The notes beneath the pieces are model-generated. The model was not told the origin of the DNA and did no database searches. It saw nothing but the letters and a program-made list of their open reading frames with translations. From positions 1 through 16,176 of the forward strand of contig JAAAOH010000075.1 in assembly GCA_009908925.1 (NCBI GenBank): 16,176 nt of DNA. The letters run 5' to 3'. Shown one piece after another: positions 6,935 through 13,904 of the stretch (position 1 is its first letter; the number at the start of each line of letters is the position of its first letter). The stretch is from Spirochaetota bacterium (GTDB lineage Bacteria > Spirochaetota > Spirochaetia > DSM-27196 > PWMO01). The translations under genes and the position numbers were made by a program.

Positions 6935-7900
6935 ATGGATATTGTCGCATTGTACGTAATCACCTTCGCCGTGGTGCTTCTCTTCTTTTTGGTGTTCTTC
7001 AAGCTCATCCGTATCGTCCCCGAGCAGGAGGCGTGGGTGGTGGAGCAGTTCGGCAAGTACAAGCGCACGCTCGGTCCCGGATTCCACCTCGTCATACCGG
7101 TGGTACAGATCATTGCCTACAAGCATATCGTCAAAGAGGAAGTCCTGGATGTGGCCCCGCAGGTCTGCATCACTCAGGATAACGTGCAGGTCTCGGTGGA
7201 CGGAATCCTGTATCTGCGGGTGGAGGATCCGGAGCGCGCGAGCTACGGAATCGAGGACTACCGCTTCGCCACCGCGCAGCTCGCACAGACCACCATGCGC
7301 AGCGAAATCGGAAAGATCGGCCTGGATAACACCTTCTCGGAGCGTGATCGCATAAACGATGCGGTGGTAAAGGCAATCGACGAGGCCTCCGAACCGTGGG
7401 GAATCAAGGTGACACGCTACGAGATCCGCGACATCACGCCGACCGACACCGTGCTCGAGGCCATGGAGCAGCAGGTGCGAGCCGAGCGTGAGCGCCGTGC
7501 GGAAATCCTGAAAAGCGAAGGCGAGAAGGAGGCCCGCATCAACGTCAGCCAGGGCGAGCGCGAGGAGGCGATCAACCTCAGCAAGGGGGAGAAGGCCAAG
7601 CGGATCAACGAGTCTGACGGCAAAGCGGAGGCCATCACGGTCGTCGCCCAGGCCACCGCCGACGGGGTGGGCGACGTCGCAAGGGCCATCTCCAAACCCC
7701 ACGGACAGGAAGCGGTGACACTGCAGATCGCCGAACAATTCGTGGGGCGGTTGGGGCAGATCATGGATAGCGCCAGGACTTCCGTGCTGCCCTACGACCT
7801 TGCGGGCCTCCGCTCTATAGTCGAGGCGGTCAGAACCGGCGGCACTGCGGGTAGCGACCAGAACCAATCCGACGCCGGCTCTCGAGGAGGCACGGTATGA
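6935..7900 (+). CDS. SPFH/Band 7 (stomatin/paraslipin-like) protein 1
   Basis: The protein has 321 residues, with an AAGGAG ribosome site six bases before the ATG. A single N-terminal membrane segment (LYVITFAVVLLFFLVFFKLI, about 7-26) is followed by the Band 7 domain: IRIVPEQEAWVVEQFGKYKR, GPGFHLVIPVVQ, DNVQVSVDGILYLRV.DP, AQLAQTTMRSEIGK and WGIKVTRYEIRDI, ending near residue 180. A charged helical region (about 185-245, repeated EGEKEARIN / GEREEAINLSKGEKAKRIN units) suggests oligomer-forming coiled helix, then a conserved C-terminal region (TSVLPYDLAGLRSIVEAV). SPFH proteins form large membrane-anchored rings or cages that scaffold microdomains and regulate proteases such as FtsH; that role is inferred here. 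It is a paralogue of the next gene and overlaps it by four bases. The stop is within ATGA. Confidence 0.93.
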   Translation: MDIVALYVITFAVVLLFFLVFFKLIRIVPEQEAWVVEQFGKYKRTLGPGFHLVIPVVQIIAYKHIVKEEVLDVAPQVCITQDNVQVSVDGILYLRVEDPERASYGIEDYRFATAQLAQTTMRSEIGKIGLDNTFSERDRINDAVVKAIDEASEPWGIKVTRYEIRDITPTDTVLEAMEQQVRAERERRAEILKSEGEKEARINVSQGEREEAINLSKGEKAKRINESDGKAEAITVVAQATADGVGDVARAISKPHGQEAVTLQIAEQFVGRLGQIMDSARTSVLPYDLAGLRSIVEAVRTGGTAGSDQNQSDAGSRGGTV

Positions 7901-8820
7901 TGGCGTATCTTCCAATCATCATTGTTGCGGGCATCCTCGGCCTCATCGTTCTGGTCGGGCTCGTCAGAAGTATTCGTATCGTCCCGGCGCAGACCGCTCT
8001 GGTAGTGGAGCGGCTCGGAAAATACGTTCACACCTACAACGCCGGCTTCCACGTTCTGGTTCCCTTCATTGACAGGGTGCGGTATCAACACAGCCTCAAA
8101 GAGCATGCCTTCGATGTGCCGAGCCAGCCCTGCTTTACCTGGGACAACGTGAAGATAGATGTCGACGGAGTGCTCTACTACCGCGTGGTCGACCCCGTCA
8201 AGGCGAGTTACGGCATTACCGATTATGCCTACGCCACCGTGCAGCTTGCGCAGACCACGATGCGCTCGGTGATCGGCAAACTCGAGCTCGACAAAACGTT
8301 CGAAGAGCGGGAGAGCATCAACGCCGAGATCATGCAGGCAGTCGACGACGCCACCGATCCGTGGGGCATCAAGATCACCCGCTACGAGATCCAGAACATC
8401 ACGGTGCCGGACGATATTCTCACCGCCATGGAGATTCAGGTTCGAGCCGAGCGGGAGAAACGGGCCGCCGTGGCGCGGAGTCAGGGCGAGATGGAGTCGA
8501 AGATCAACTACTCGGTCGGGGTGATGGAAGAGGCCATCAACCGCAGCGAAGGCGAGAAGGAGCGGCGCGTCAACGAAGCGTCCGGCCGTGCCTCGGAGAT
8601 TCGCGCCCTGGCAAAGGCGACCGCCGAGAGCATCGAGCGCGTTGCCGCCGCGCTCGATGCAGAAGGCGGGCAGGAGGCGATTGTGCTTCGCATCTCGGAA
8701 GCCTACATCGCCGAGCTCGAGAAGCTCGGCAAGGCCTCGACGGACGTCATTCTGCCTATGGACTTGAGCGATATAAACACCGTCCGCGAACGGGTGAAGA
8801 CCATGCTTCGCCGCGGATGA
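7897..8820 (+). CDS. SPFH/Band 7 (stomatin/paraslipin-like) protein 2
   Basis: A 307-residue paralogue of the preceding protein, started at an ATG that overlaps the upstream stop (ATGATG; GAGGAGG six bases earlier), so translation is likely coupled. The N-terminal membrane segment PIIIVAGILGLIVLVGLV (about 6-23) is followed by the Band 7 domain (IRIVPAQTALVVERLGKYVH, GFHVLVPFID, DNVKIDVDGVLYYRVVDP, AQTTMRSVIGK, WGIKITRYEIQNI). Then come a charged helical stretch (about 183-235, REKRAAVARSQGEMESKIN) and a C-terminal tail ending in DVILPMDLSDINTVRERV. Differences lie mainly in the helical arm and the tail. Two side-by-side SPFH genes behind one nfeD suggest a hetero-oligomeric scaffold. It is the last gene of the operon; a 238-base gap follows. 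Confidence 0.93.
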   Translation: MMAYLPIIIVAGILGLIVLVGLVRSIRIVPAQTALVVERLGKYVHTYNAGFHVLVPFIDRVRYQHSLKEHAFDVPSQPCFTWDNVKIDVDGVLYYRVVDPVKASYGITDYAYATVQLAQTTMRSVIGKLELDKTFEERESINAEIMQAVDDATDPWGIKITRYEIQNITVPDDILTAMEIQVRAEREKRAAVARSQGEMESKINYSVGVMEEAINRSEGEKERRVNEASGRASEIRALAKATAESIERVAAALDAEGGQEAIVLRISEAYIAELEKLGKASTDVILPMDLSDINTVRERVKTMLRRG

Positions 8821-8978
8821 GGTTCCGGGCTTCGAGGAGCGACCGCACGGGCCCGAACTCACCCTCGAGGGCTCGATTCAGGTCGGGCTCGCCTGTTGCA
8901 TGTGGTCGGTACAACAATCTTCTTGCTCGATTAGAGAAACCGTACTACGATGCTTGAGTAATCCCTGCTCATGAGTTT

Positions 8979-9011
8979 CTAACGGAGTCTTAACAATCGA
9001 ATAACGACGGG
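8979..9011 (+). promoter_or_regulatory. Three 11-bp direct repeats upstream of phnD, candidate Pho-type operator
   Basis: CTAACG (8979), TTAACA (8990) and ATAACG (9001) are spaced exactly 11 bases apart, all with a TAAC core. Tandem repeats of this spacing are bound by PhoB/PhoP-family response regulators (TTAACA-type repeats in Bacillus PhoP; 11-bp repeats in E. coli PhoB). A weak fourth unit, CTCATG, occurs at 8968. A -10-like CATTAT at 9016-9021 lies ten bases past the last repeat, where an activator-replaced -35 would leave it. This would make the importer phosphate-starvation inducible; the regulator itself is not in the window. Confidence 0.5.
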
Positions 9012-9058
9012 CATTCATTATTGCTTAATCATTTGGTTCTCTAAAAGGAGGAGAAAAG

Positions 9059-10048
9059 ATGAAGAGGTTTTTAGCTGTGACGTTGGTCCTTCTGTTGGCC
9101 GTTTCGTTTGCAGTCGCAAGCGGCGGGCAAGAGGAAGAAATGGCAGTTGAAGAGTGCTCGAATCGAGGATTACTCGATGTGATGTACTGCGATGAGAACG
9201 GGGACCTCGTGGCGGATCTACCCAAAGACGAGAGCAAATGGGTGGACCCGGATACGCTGGTCTTTGCCTATACGCCGGTCGAGGACCCCGCGGTGTATCA
9301 GGACATCTGGCAGCCGTTCATGGATCATCTCTCGGAGGTGACCGGGAAAGATGTTCGTTTCTTCTCGGTTGATTCGTACGCGGCGCAGGTCGAGGCGATG
9401 CGAGCAGGACGTCTGCACATCGCCGGCATCTCTACCGGCCCGACTCCCTTCGGTGTCAACCTGGCCGGATACGTACCGTTTGCCATAATGGGTGGCGAGG
9501 ACGGGCAATTCGGCTACACTCTGCAGGTCTACGTGCGAGCAGACAGCGATTTGTACGAGCTTCCGGATCTTGCCGGTCAGCGTGTTGCCCACACCACACC
9601 GACCTCGAACTCAGGGAATCAGGCGCCCTCCGCGCTCTTTCCCGATAACGGCGTCGTCCCCGGTGAAGACTACGAGGTAGAGTTCTCCGGAAGTCACGAG
9701 AACTCCGCCCTCGGAGTTGTGGCCGGCGACTACGACGCAGCGCCGGTTGCCTCGGAAGTTGTAGACCGAATGGCGGAGCGAGGCTTGTTCGACCCAGACG
9801 ACGTTCGGATCATTTTCGAGACCGACCCATTCCCTACGACTTCATACGGACACGCCCACGACCTTCACCCCGATTTGGTCGAGAAGGTCAAGGAAGCATT
9901 CCTGTCATACGAATTTGCGGGAACTCCCCTGGGAGAAGAGTTCCAGGTTGACGGATTCATCGAAATCAATTACGAAAACCAGTGGGCTCAGATCCGCAGG
10001 ATTCAAGAGCACAACGGAATCGAATACACCTTCGAAGGGCTGGACTAA
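9059..10048 (+). CDS. phnD: Phosphate/phosphite/phosphonate ABC transporter, periplasmic substrate-binding protein
   Basis: A 329-residue exported protein with an AGGAGG ribosome site seven bases before the ATG. The signal peptide MKRFLAVTLVLLLAVSFAVA is followed by SGGQEEE, the acidic-linker style frequent in Spirochaetia; there is no lipobox Cys at the cut. The binding domain shows the PhnD signatures: LVFAYTPVEDPAVYQDIWQP, VRFFSVDSYAAQVEAMRAGR, then LHIAGISTGPTPF, and the hinge/lobe-2 block LAGQRVAHTTPTSNSGNQAP, followed by AALGVVAGDYDAAPV-like text (ENSALGVVAGDYDAAPVASE). Its homologues bind phosphonates, phosphite or phosphate; which one cannot be decided. It is first in the phnD-phnC-phnE-phnE operon and is separated from phnC by a hairpin, so more PhnD than membrane parts is expected. 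Its leader and codon use are noticeably more AT-rich than those of the flanking genes. Confidence 0.92.
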   Translation: MKRFLAVTLVLLLAVSFAVASGGQEEEMAVEECSNRGLLDVMYCDENGDLVADLPKDESKWVDPDTLVFAYTPVEDPAVYQDIWQPFMDHLSEVTGKDVRFFSVDSYAAQVEAMRAGRLHIAGISTGPTPFGVNLAGYVPFAIMGGEDGQFGYTLQVYVRADSDLYELPDLAGQRVAHTTPTSNSGNQAPSALFPDNGVVPGEDYEVEFSGSHENSALGVVAGDYDAAPVASEVVDRMAERGLFDPDDVRIIFETDPFPTTSYGHAHDLHPDLVEKVKEAFLSYEFAGTPLGEEFQVDGFIEINYENQWAQIRRIQEHNGIEYTFEGLD

Positions 10049-10069
10049 AAATCAACTGGCGTGAAAAGC

Positions 10070-10107
10070 AAGACCGGTGTCCCGTTCTCAGGTGACACCG
10101 GTCTTTT
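10070..10107 (+). terminator. Intercistronic hairpin between phnD and phnC (attenuating terminator)
   Basis: A perfect 12-bp stem AAGACCGGTGTC / GACACCGGTCTT (10070-10081 and 10094-10105) with a 12-base loop is followed by T residues to 10107. It has the form of a rho-independent terminator with a short T tract. Position after the binding-protein gene suggests partial read-through into phnC-phnE-phnE and 3' protection of the phnD message. Confidence 0.75.
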
Positions 10108-10133
10108 GCAGATCGCGGGCCTTGTGAGGAACT

Positions 10134-10916
10134 GTGCTTGAAATAAGAGACCTTGTGAAGAGCTACGGCGACGGACAGCCGGTCTTGAAGGGGCTCAACT
10201 TCTCTACTGCAGACAAAAAACTTACCGCGGTCATCGGATCCTCAGGTGCCGGGAAGAGTACGATGCTCCGCTGCATCAACCGCCTGGTGACTGCCGATTC
10301 CGGACAGATTCTGCTGGACGGGGTAGATCTGTTGAAGCTGCGCGGAAAAGCTCTGCAGAACGCACGCAGACAGATTGGAATGGTCTTTCAGGCCTATAAC
10401 CTGGTCGATCGTCTCACCGTCATGGAGAACGTGCTCTCCGGCCGGCTGGGCTATATTCCGTTTCTTCAGGGAGCGCTACGACGCTTTCCTCAGGAGGATA
10501 TCGACCACGCCTATCAGCTGCTCAAGCGTGTGGGGTTGGCGCAGTACGTGAACCGGAGGTGTGACGAACTCTCGGGCGGAGAGAGACAGCGTGTGGGTGT
10601 GGCACGCGCGCTCATGCAGGACCCGCGTATACTCCTGGCTGACGAGCCGACAGCCTCCCTCGATCCGAAGACGTCGGAGAGAATAATGGAGCTCATCGGG
10701 AAATTGACCGACGAGCTCCATCTACCGGTTCTCATAAACCTTCATAATGTGGCCCAGGCGAGGCACTATGCAGCCAGGATTGTCGGCTTGAGAAATGGGG
10801 TCATGGTCTTCGACGGCAAACCGCATGAGCTGACCGACGAGCATCTGGAGCTCATCTATACCGGAAAGGAAGAGCTGAGCGAACAACTGCAGCCGGAAGG
10901 AGAGCCGGCGGAATGA
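10134..10916 (+). CDS. phnC: Phosphonate-type ABC transporter, ATP-binding protein
   Basis: The protein has 260 residues from a GTG start with a GAGGA only three bases before it, an unusually tight spacing that may lower its translation. The nucleotide-binding domain is complete: Walker A GSSGAGKS (residues 35-42), Q-loop Gln86 in VFQAYNLVDRLTV, signature LSGGERQR (146-153), Walker B ILLADEPTASLD (166-177) and H-loop His204 in INLHNVAQA. The segment after the Q-loop (ENVLSGRLGYIPFLQGALRR) is characteristic of PhnC-type ATPases. It energises import through the two PhnE permeases encoded next. The stop overlaps the phnE start by four bases (ATGA), implying coupled translation. It is probably co-transcribed with phnD by read-through of the hairpin at 10070-10107. 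Confidence 0.93.
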   Translation: MLEIRDLVKSYGDGQPVLKGLNFSTADKKLTAVIGSSGAGKSTMLRCINRLVTADSGQILLDGVDLLKLRGKALQNARRQIGMVFQAYNLVDRLTVMENVLSGRLGYIPFLQGALRRFPQEDIDHAYQLLKRVGLAQYVNRRCDELSGGERQRVGVARALMQDPRILLADEPTASLDPKTSERIMELIGKLTDELHLPVLINLHNVAQARHYAARIVGLRNGVMVFDGKPHELTDEHLELIYTGKEELSEQLQPEGEPAE

Positions 10917-11737
10917 GTGATTTCGGAGCTCCTTCGAATTCCGGCGGTGATGGCTTCAACTGGAAGAGGCCTCATTTCATACCGAACCCTCTCTTGCGCT
11001 ACGGACTGCTGGCGGTTGCCGTGGTGTACCTCATGTACGCCTTCGGGACTCTCGAAATAGACCTTCAGCGGGTTGTGCGTGGAATCCCGCGGGCGGCGCA
11101 GATCTTTTCCGGTGCAATCCCGCCTGATTTCACCGCCCGGGGGAGCCTCATCGTAACGGGCTTCATCGAGAGTATTCAGATTACACTTCTAGCAACGACG
11201 ATCGGAGTGCTACTGAGTATCCCGTTTGGCTTCATGGCCGCACGAAACATCACGATACTCCCCGTTTACTGGCTTGGAAGGGCAATCGTCATCGTCGCCC
11301 GCAGCCTCCATCCGGTAGTACTCGGCGTGCTCTTCGTGAAGGCCGTTGGATTCGGCGCTTTCGCCGGTATCCTGACTCTGATCGTGTATACGCTCGGTTT
11401 CGTGGGCAAGCTCATCGCCGAGGCGGTTGAAGAAATCAAGTACGGACAGATAGAGGCGATTCGGTCCACCGGAGCGGGATATTTCACCATTCTCATCTAT
11501 GCGGTTTTTCCCCAGATCATGCCCCGGTTGATAGGTTTGACGATGTATCAGCTGGACATCAACCTTCGTGCGTCGACGGTAATCGGTCTGGTCGGCGCCG
11601 GTGGCATCGGCAGCACGCTCAATTCCGCCTTCGGGCGTTACGACTACGGAACGGCGTCCGCCATTCTCCTGATTATGATCGCTATCATTCTGGTCGCTGA
11701 GACGATCAGCGGAAAGCTACGGAGGTTTACGAAATAG
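10913..11737 (+). CDS. phnE: Phosphonate-type ABC transporter permease 1
   Basis: A 274-residue inner-membrane permease. A hydrophilic N-terminal stretch (about 28 residues) precedes helix 1 (YGLLAVAVVYLMYAFG). A periplasmic region (about 45-75) follows, then the BPD-transporter permease core beginning VTGFIESIQITLLATTIGVL. The coupling (EAA) motif is EAIRSTGAG at 181-189 with the usual downstream partner FPQIMPRLIGLTMYQLDINL and the conserved ASTVIGLVGAGGIGSTL before the last helices. It is fully consistent with PhnE. It overlaps phnC by four bases. A second, divergent permease follows, so the channel is likely a PhnE1-PhnE2 heterodimer, as in other phnDCEE operons. Length and motifs are intact. 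Confidence 0.92.
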   Translation: MSDFGAPSNSGGDGFNWKRPHFIPNPLLRYGLLAVAVVYLMYAFGTLEIDLQRVVRGIPRAAQIFSGAIPPDFTARGSLIVTGFIESIQITLLATTIGVLLSIPFGFMAARNITILPVYWLGRAIVIVARSLHPVVLGVLFVKAVGFGAFAGILTLIVYTLGFVGKLIAEAVEEIKYGQIEAIRSTGAGYFTILIYAVFPQIMPRLIGLTMYQLDINLRASTVIGLVGAGGIGSTLNSAFGRYDYGTASAILLIMIAIILVAETISGKLRRFTK

Positions 11738-11766
11738 GCTCGCTGACATCCGGACCCCTGAAAGAT

Positions 11767-12561
11767 TTGGGGAAAGAAAGCTATCACTGGCAGCGTTACA
11801 CCTTGCGGCAGCGGGTGGGGCGTTATTCGGCTTTTGTCGTTGTTGCCGTTCTTCTTTACTGGACCATAAGCACCGTCGATGTGTTCTGGCCGTGGGTGTG
11901 GTCCGCGCCGGAGGAAATCAACGATATGCTCTACCGGATGATGCCTCCGAATCCGCGCGCCATTCCCGACATCGTCCCGGTGTTAATCGAAACCATCAAC
12001 ATCGCGACCATCGGGACATTGCTCGCGATAATCCTGTCCCTGCCCATAGCCTATCTCGGCGCGAGAAACGTTTCGCCGAACAAAGCTACCCTCGCTATTG
12101 CCCGGGTCATCATCGTGGCTTCCCGATCGATCAACACGTTGATCTGGGCACTCCTCTTTGTGGCGATCCTCGGCCCCGGTCCCATGGCCGGCGTGGTCGC
12201 GATCGCGTTTCGATCGATCGGTTTCATGGGCAAACTCGTCGGCGAAAGCATCGAAGAGATGGACTGGGGGCCGGTGGAAGCGCTTCAGGCGTCCGGCGCC
12301 TCGAAGGGGCACATCACTACCTATGCGATCATTCCGCAGGTGATGCCCACCTTCTGGGCCGTGGCCATCCTCAGGTGGGACATCAACATCCGGGAGTCGA
12401 CCGTACTCGGTATGGTCGGCGCGGGAGGGATCGGCATGCTCTTCCAGGTTGCCATCGATACGTTCCGATGGAACACCGTTTCGATGGTTTTGGTCGCCAT
12501 TATCCTCGTCGTCCTGTTCGGGGAAGTCGTCACCGGAGCAGTGAGACGAAAGTTGATCTGA
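11767..12561 (+). CDS. phnE: Phosphonate-type ABC transporter permease 2
   Basis: The protein has 264 residues if read from TTG at 11767. The N-terminal helix (YSAFVVVAVLLYWTISTVDV) is followed by a Trp-rich periplasmic loop, then the permease core (PVLIETINIATIGTLLAIIL). The EAA motif is EALQASGAS (171-179), followed by IPQVMPTFWAVAILRWDINI and RESTVLGMVGAGGIGMLF. It is a paralogue of the preceding permease. The start is uncertain. The TTG has no good ribosome site, whereas a GGAGG at 11721-11725 sits eight bases before an in-frame ATA at 11734 that overlaps the phnE1 stop. Starting there would add 11 residues. An in-frame TGA further upstream limits any extension. It is the last clear gene of the uptake operon; no T-rich terminator follows, only an imperfect GC/AT hairpin near 12570-12600. 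Confidence 0.9.
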   Translation: MGKESYHWQRYTLRQRVGRYSAFVVVAVLLYWTISTVDVFWPWVWSAPEEINDMLYRMMPPNPRAIPDIVPVLIETINIATIGTLLAIILSLPIAYLGARNVSPNKATLAIARVIIVASRSINTLIWALLFVAILGPGPMAGVVAIAFRSIGFMGKLVGESIEEMDWGPVEALQASGASKGHITTYAIIPQVMPTFWAVAILRWDINIRESTVLGMVGAGGIGMLFQVAIDTFRWNTVSMVLVAIILVVLFGEVVTGAVRRKLI

Positions 12562-12779
12562 GGCTTCTCTAACCGGCTGCACGTAACAACAGCAGTGGTT
12601 GGGCCTGACGGTTGGCCGGCCGCCTGCCGCAGGGTCGAAAGCCTGCGAAACCGGTGGAACTTCGCCGGCTGTTCTTGATCGACCCTCACTCGAGTGCCAC
12701 ACAAGACCGTTGCCGATTCTCCTTGTTTTCGTCATCCCGCAAATTCTCCTCTGTGCCTCATCGCCGGATCCCGGTTATC

Positions 12780-13402
12780 CCGCGATGTACAATGCATTCG
12801 TAGCGGGCAGGGCTATCTGGCACTCCGAGAAACGGGGCCGGACGGTGAAGCGCTCACGCTCGCCTATACCGATGCGGGTCCCCGATCGGGCGAATCCATA
12901 CTGCTCGTGCACGGTTTCCCCACCTCCAGCTGGGTGTACCGCTCCATCATTCCTCTTCTGGTTGACGAAGGGCACCGGGTGGTAGCACCCGATAGTGTGG
13001 GAGATGATCGACCGTCGACCGGAGAGCATCGTGAGCCTTACCATCCTCAATACCGTCGCGTACCCGGATCGACTTGATACACCGCGAAAGCTGGAAGGGC
13101 ACTCCCGCCCGCTCTCCGACAGAGGAGACTACGCCGTACCTGCACCTCCTGCGTAAGCTCGACGACACGTGCGAGCAGTTCAGCCGGTGCGCCGAGATAA
13201 TCGGTGAATATAAAGGGGCTGTGCAGATTATCCGGGAGCCCACGACGACGTGCTCCAGCGGCGCGCGACCGTGCCGCGACTTCGGGACTCGCTTCAGGTA
13301 CCGCCGTCGCGTGTTCACGTTCTCGACACGGCGAAGCACCTGGTGCGGGAACAAGAGCCGGCTCTGATTACCGGGCGGATTGCAGCTGTTCTGCGGGAGT
13401 GA
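12780..13402 (+). pseudogene. Broken alpha/beta-hydrolase (haloalkane dehalogenase/epoxide hydrolase-like)
   Basis: Pieces of one hydrolase occur in order but in changing frames. Piece 1 (about 12784-13005) reads SGQGYLALRETGPDGEALTL, AYTDAGPRSGESILLVHGFP, TSSWVYRSIIPLLVDEGHRV, VAPDSVG, with the HGFPTSS oxyanion loop. Piece 2 (about 13022-13130) reads ESIVSLTILNTVAYPDRLDT, which normally follows the nucleophile elbow, so roughly 50 residues including the Ser/Asp nucleophile are deleted between them. Piece 3 (about 13110-13235) has TPYLHLLRKLDD. Piece 4 ends the protein with SRVHVLDTAKHLVREQEPAL and ITGRIAAVLRE before TGA at 13400. At least two frame changes plus the deletion make it inactive. 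The true start is lost; an ATG at 12694 is in frame but unsupported. The bases between 12562 and 12780 hold no gene I can support. Confidence 0.8.
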
Positions 13403-13438
13403 GTGGCGCCCGAAGGCGGGGCGATATGACTCGACAAG

Positions 13439-13813
13439 CTAATCATCCTGATACAGCTCCGAGACCTCGTTCCAGGCCTCGGGGTCGTCACTGCGCAGGC
13501 GCGAGAGGAGGGCGAAGTGATATCTCAACAGGTTCAACTGCTGCGTCTTTTTGGCGTCGAGGTGGCTCTCCTCGGTGAAGCCGAGGGCGGCCATGTCGCT
13601 CGGGTCGAGGCGTGCCGTTCTCTGCATCTCGCGGATCATATCGTCTTTCGTGAACCGGGCGACATTCTCCACCGGGATGATGAGCATCGGCGAGTAACCG
13701 ATCTTCTCGAGCCGCTGAGCCGTCGCCTCGATGGTTTCGGGCGAATGCGAGGGAAGCTGCTCCACCGCGCGCACTGACGCGTCGAGGGTCTGCTGCATGT
13801 TGGCACTGTCCAT
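13439..13813 (-). CDS. Conserved-looking hypothetical cytoplasmic protein
   Basis: The protein has 124 residues from the ATG at 13813, chosen because AGAGGAGA lies five bases upstream and a plausible promoter precedes it (13833-13861). A longer in-frame version starting further up would overlap the divergent enzyme gene. The sequence is helical, polar and acidic, without signal peptide or membrane segments. Features visible are an N-terminal helix (MQQTLDASVRAVEQLPSHSP), ATAQRLEKIGYSPMLIIPVE near residue 40, FTKDDMIREMQRTARL and a C-terminal region HFALLSRLRSDDPEAWNEVS. I do not recognise a family. It is divergent from the DSD1-type enzyme with a 91-base shared promoter region, which hints at common control but does not show shared function. 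Base composition and codon use look like those of real genes. Confidence 0.7.
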   Translation of the reverse strand: MDSANMQQTLDASVRAVEQLPSHSPETIEATAQRLEKIGYSPMLIIPVENVARFTKDDMIREMQRTARLDPSDMAALGFTEESHLDAKKTQQLNLLRYHFALLSRLRSDDPEAWNEVSELYQDD

Positions 13814-13832
13814 TGGATCTCCTCTTTGCTGC

Positions 13833-13861
13833 ATGATAAACGGTTGTAAGCGTGTGGCCAA
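13833..13861 (-). promoter_or_regulatory. Candidate promoter of the 124-aa hypothetical gene
   Basis: On the minus strand TTGGCC (13856-13861), a 17-base spacer and TATCAT (13833-13838, 5/6 match) lie upstream of the ATG at 13813, leaving room for a short leader that carries the AGAGGAGA ribosome site. Confidence 0.4.
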
Positions 13862-13873
13862 CGCCCGTAATAT
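13844..13873 (+). promoter_or_regulatory. Candidate promoter of the DSD1-type enzyme / RidA pair
   Basis: TTGTAA (13844-13849), an 18-base spacer and TAATAT (13868-13873) sit ahead of the GAAGGGGGAA ribosome site and the ATG at 13905. Both hexamers match the consensus only 4/6. This promoter overlaps the divergent minus-strand promoter, so RNA polymerase binding at one could exclude the other. Confidence 0.35.
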
Positions 13874-13904
13874 ATCCTTAGTCATCGAAGGGGGAACCGA
13901 TTGA

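Noticed and set aside
1273..8862. Long open frames antisense to the SulP, hydrolase, NfeD and SPFH genes, such as plus 1273-2319, plus 5231-6397, minus 6401-7915 and minus 7792-8862
   Set aside because: Low-complexity Arg/His/Asp-rich text without ribosome sites, exactly opposite well-supported genes. They are GC-bias shadows.
8821..8945. Possible terminator or short gene just after the second SPFH gene (CCCTCGAGGG palindrome)
   Set aside because: The palindrome is only ten bases with no loop or T run, and no reading frame with a ribosome site is present.
8923..8951. TTGCTC-17-TACGAT as a constitutive promoter for phnD
   Set aside because: Matches are 3/6 and 4/6, and it lies upstream of the phased repeats that explain the region better. 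Kept only as a note.
40..12814. A 17-base identity (TCGTAGCGGGCAGGGCT) at 40-56 and 12798-12814
   Set aside because: Both lie in unrelated hydrolase remnants, on opposite coding strands and with no further flanking identity. In GC-rich DNA of this length a match of this size can arise by chance, so it is not called a repeat or att site.
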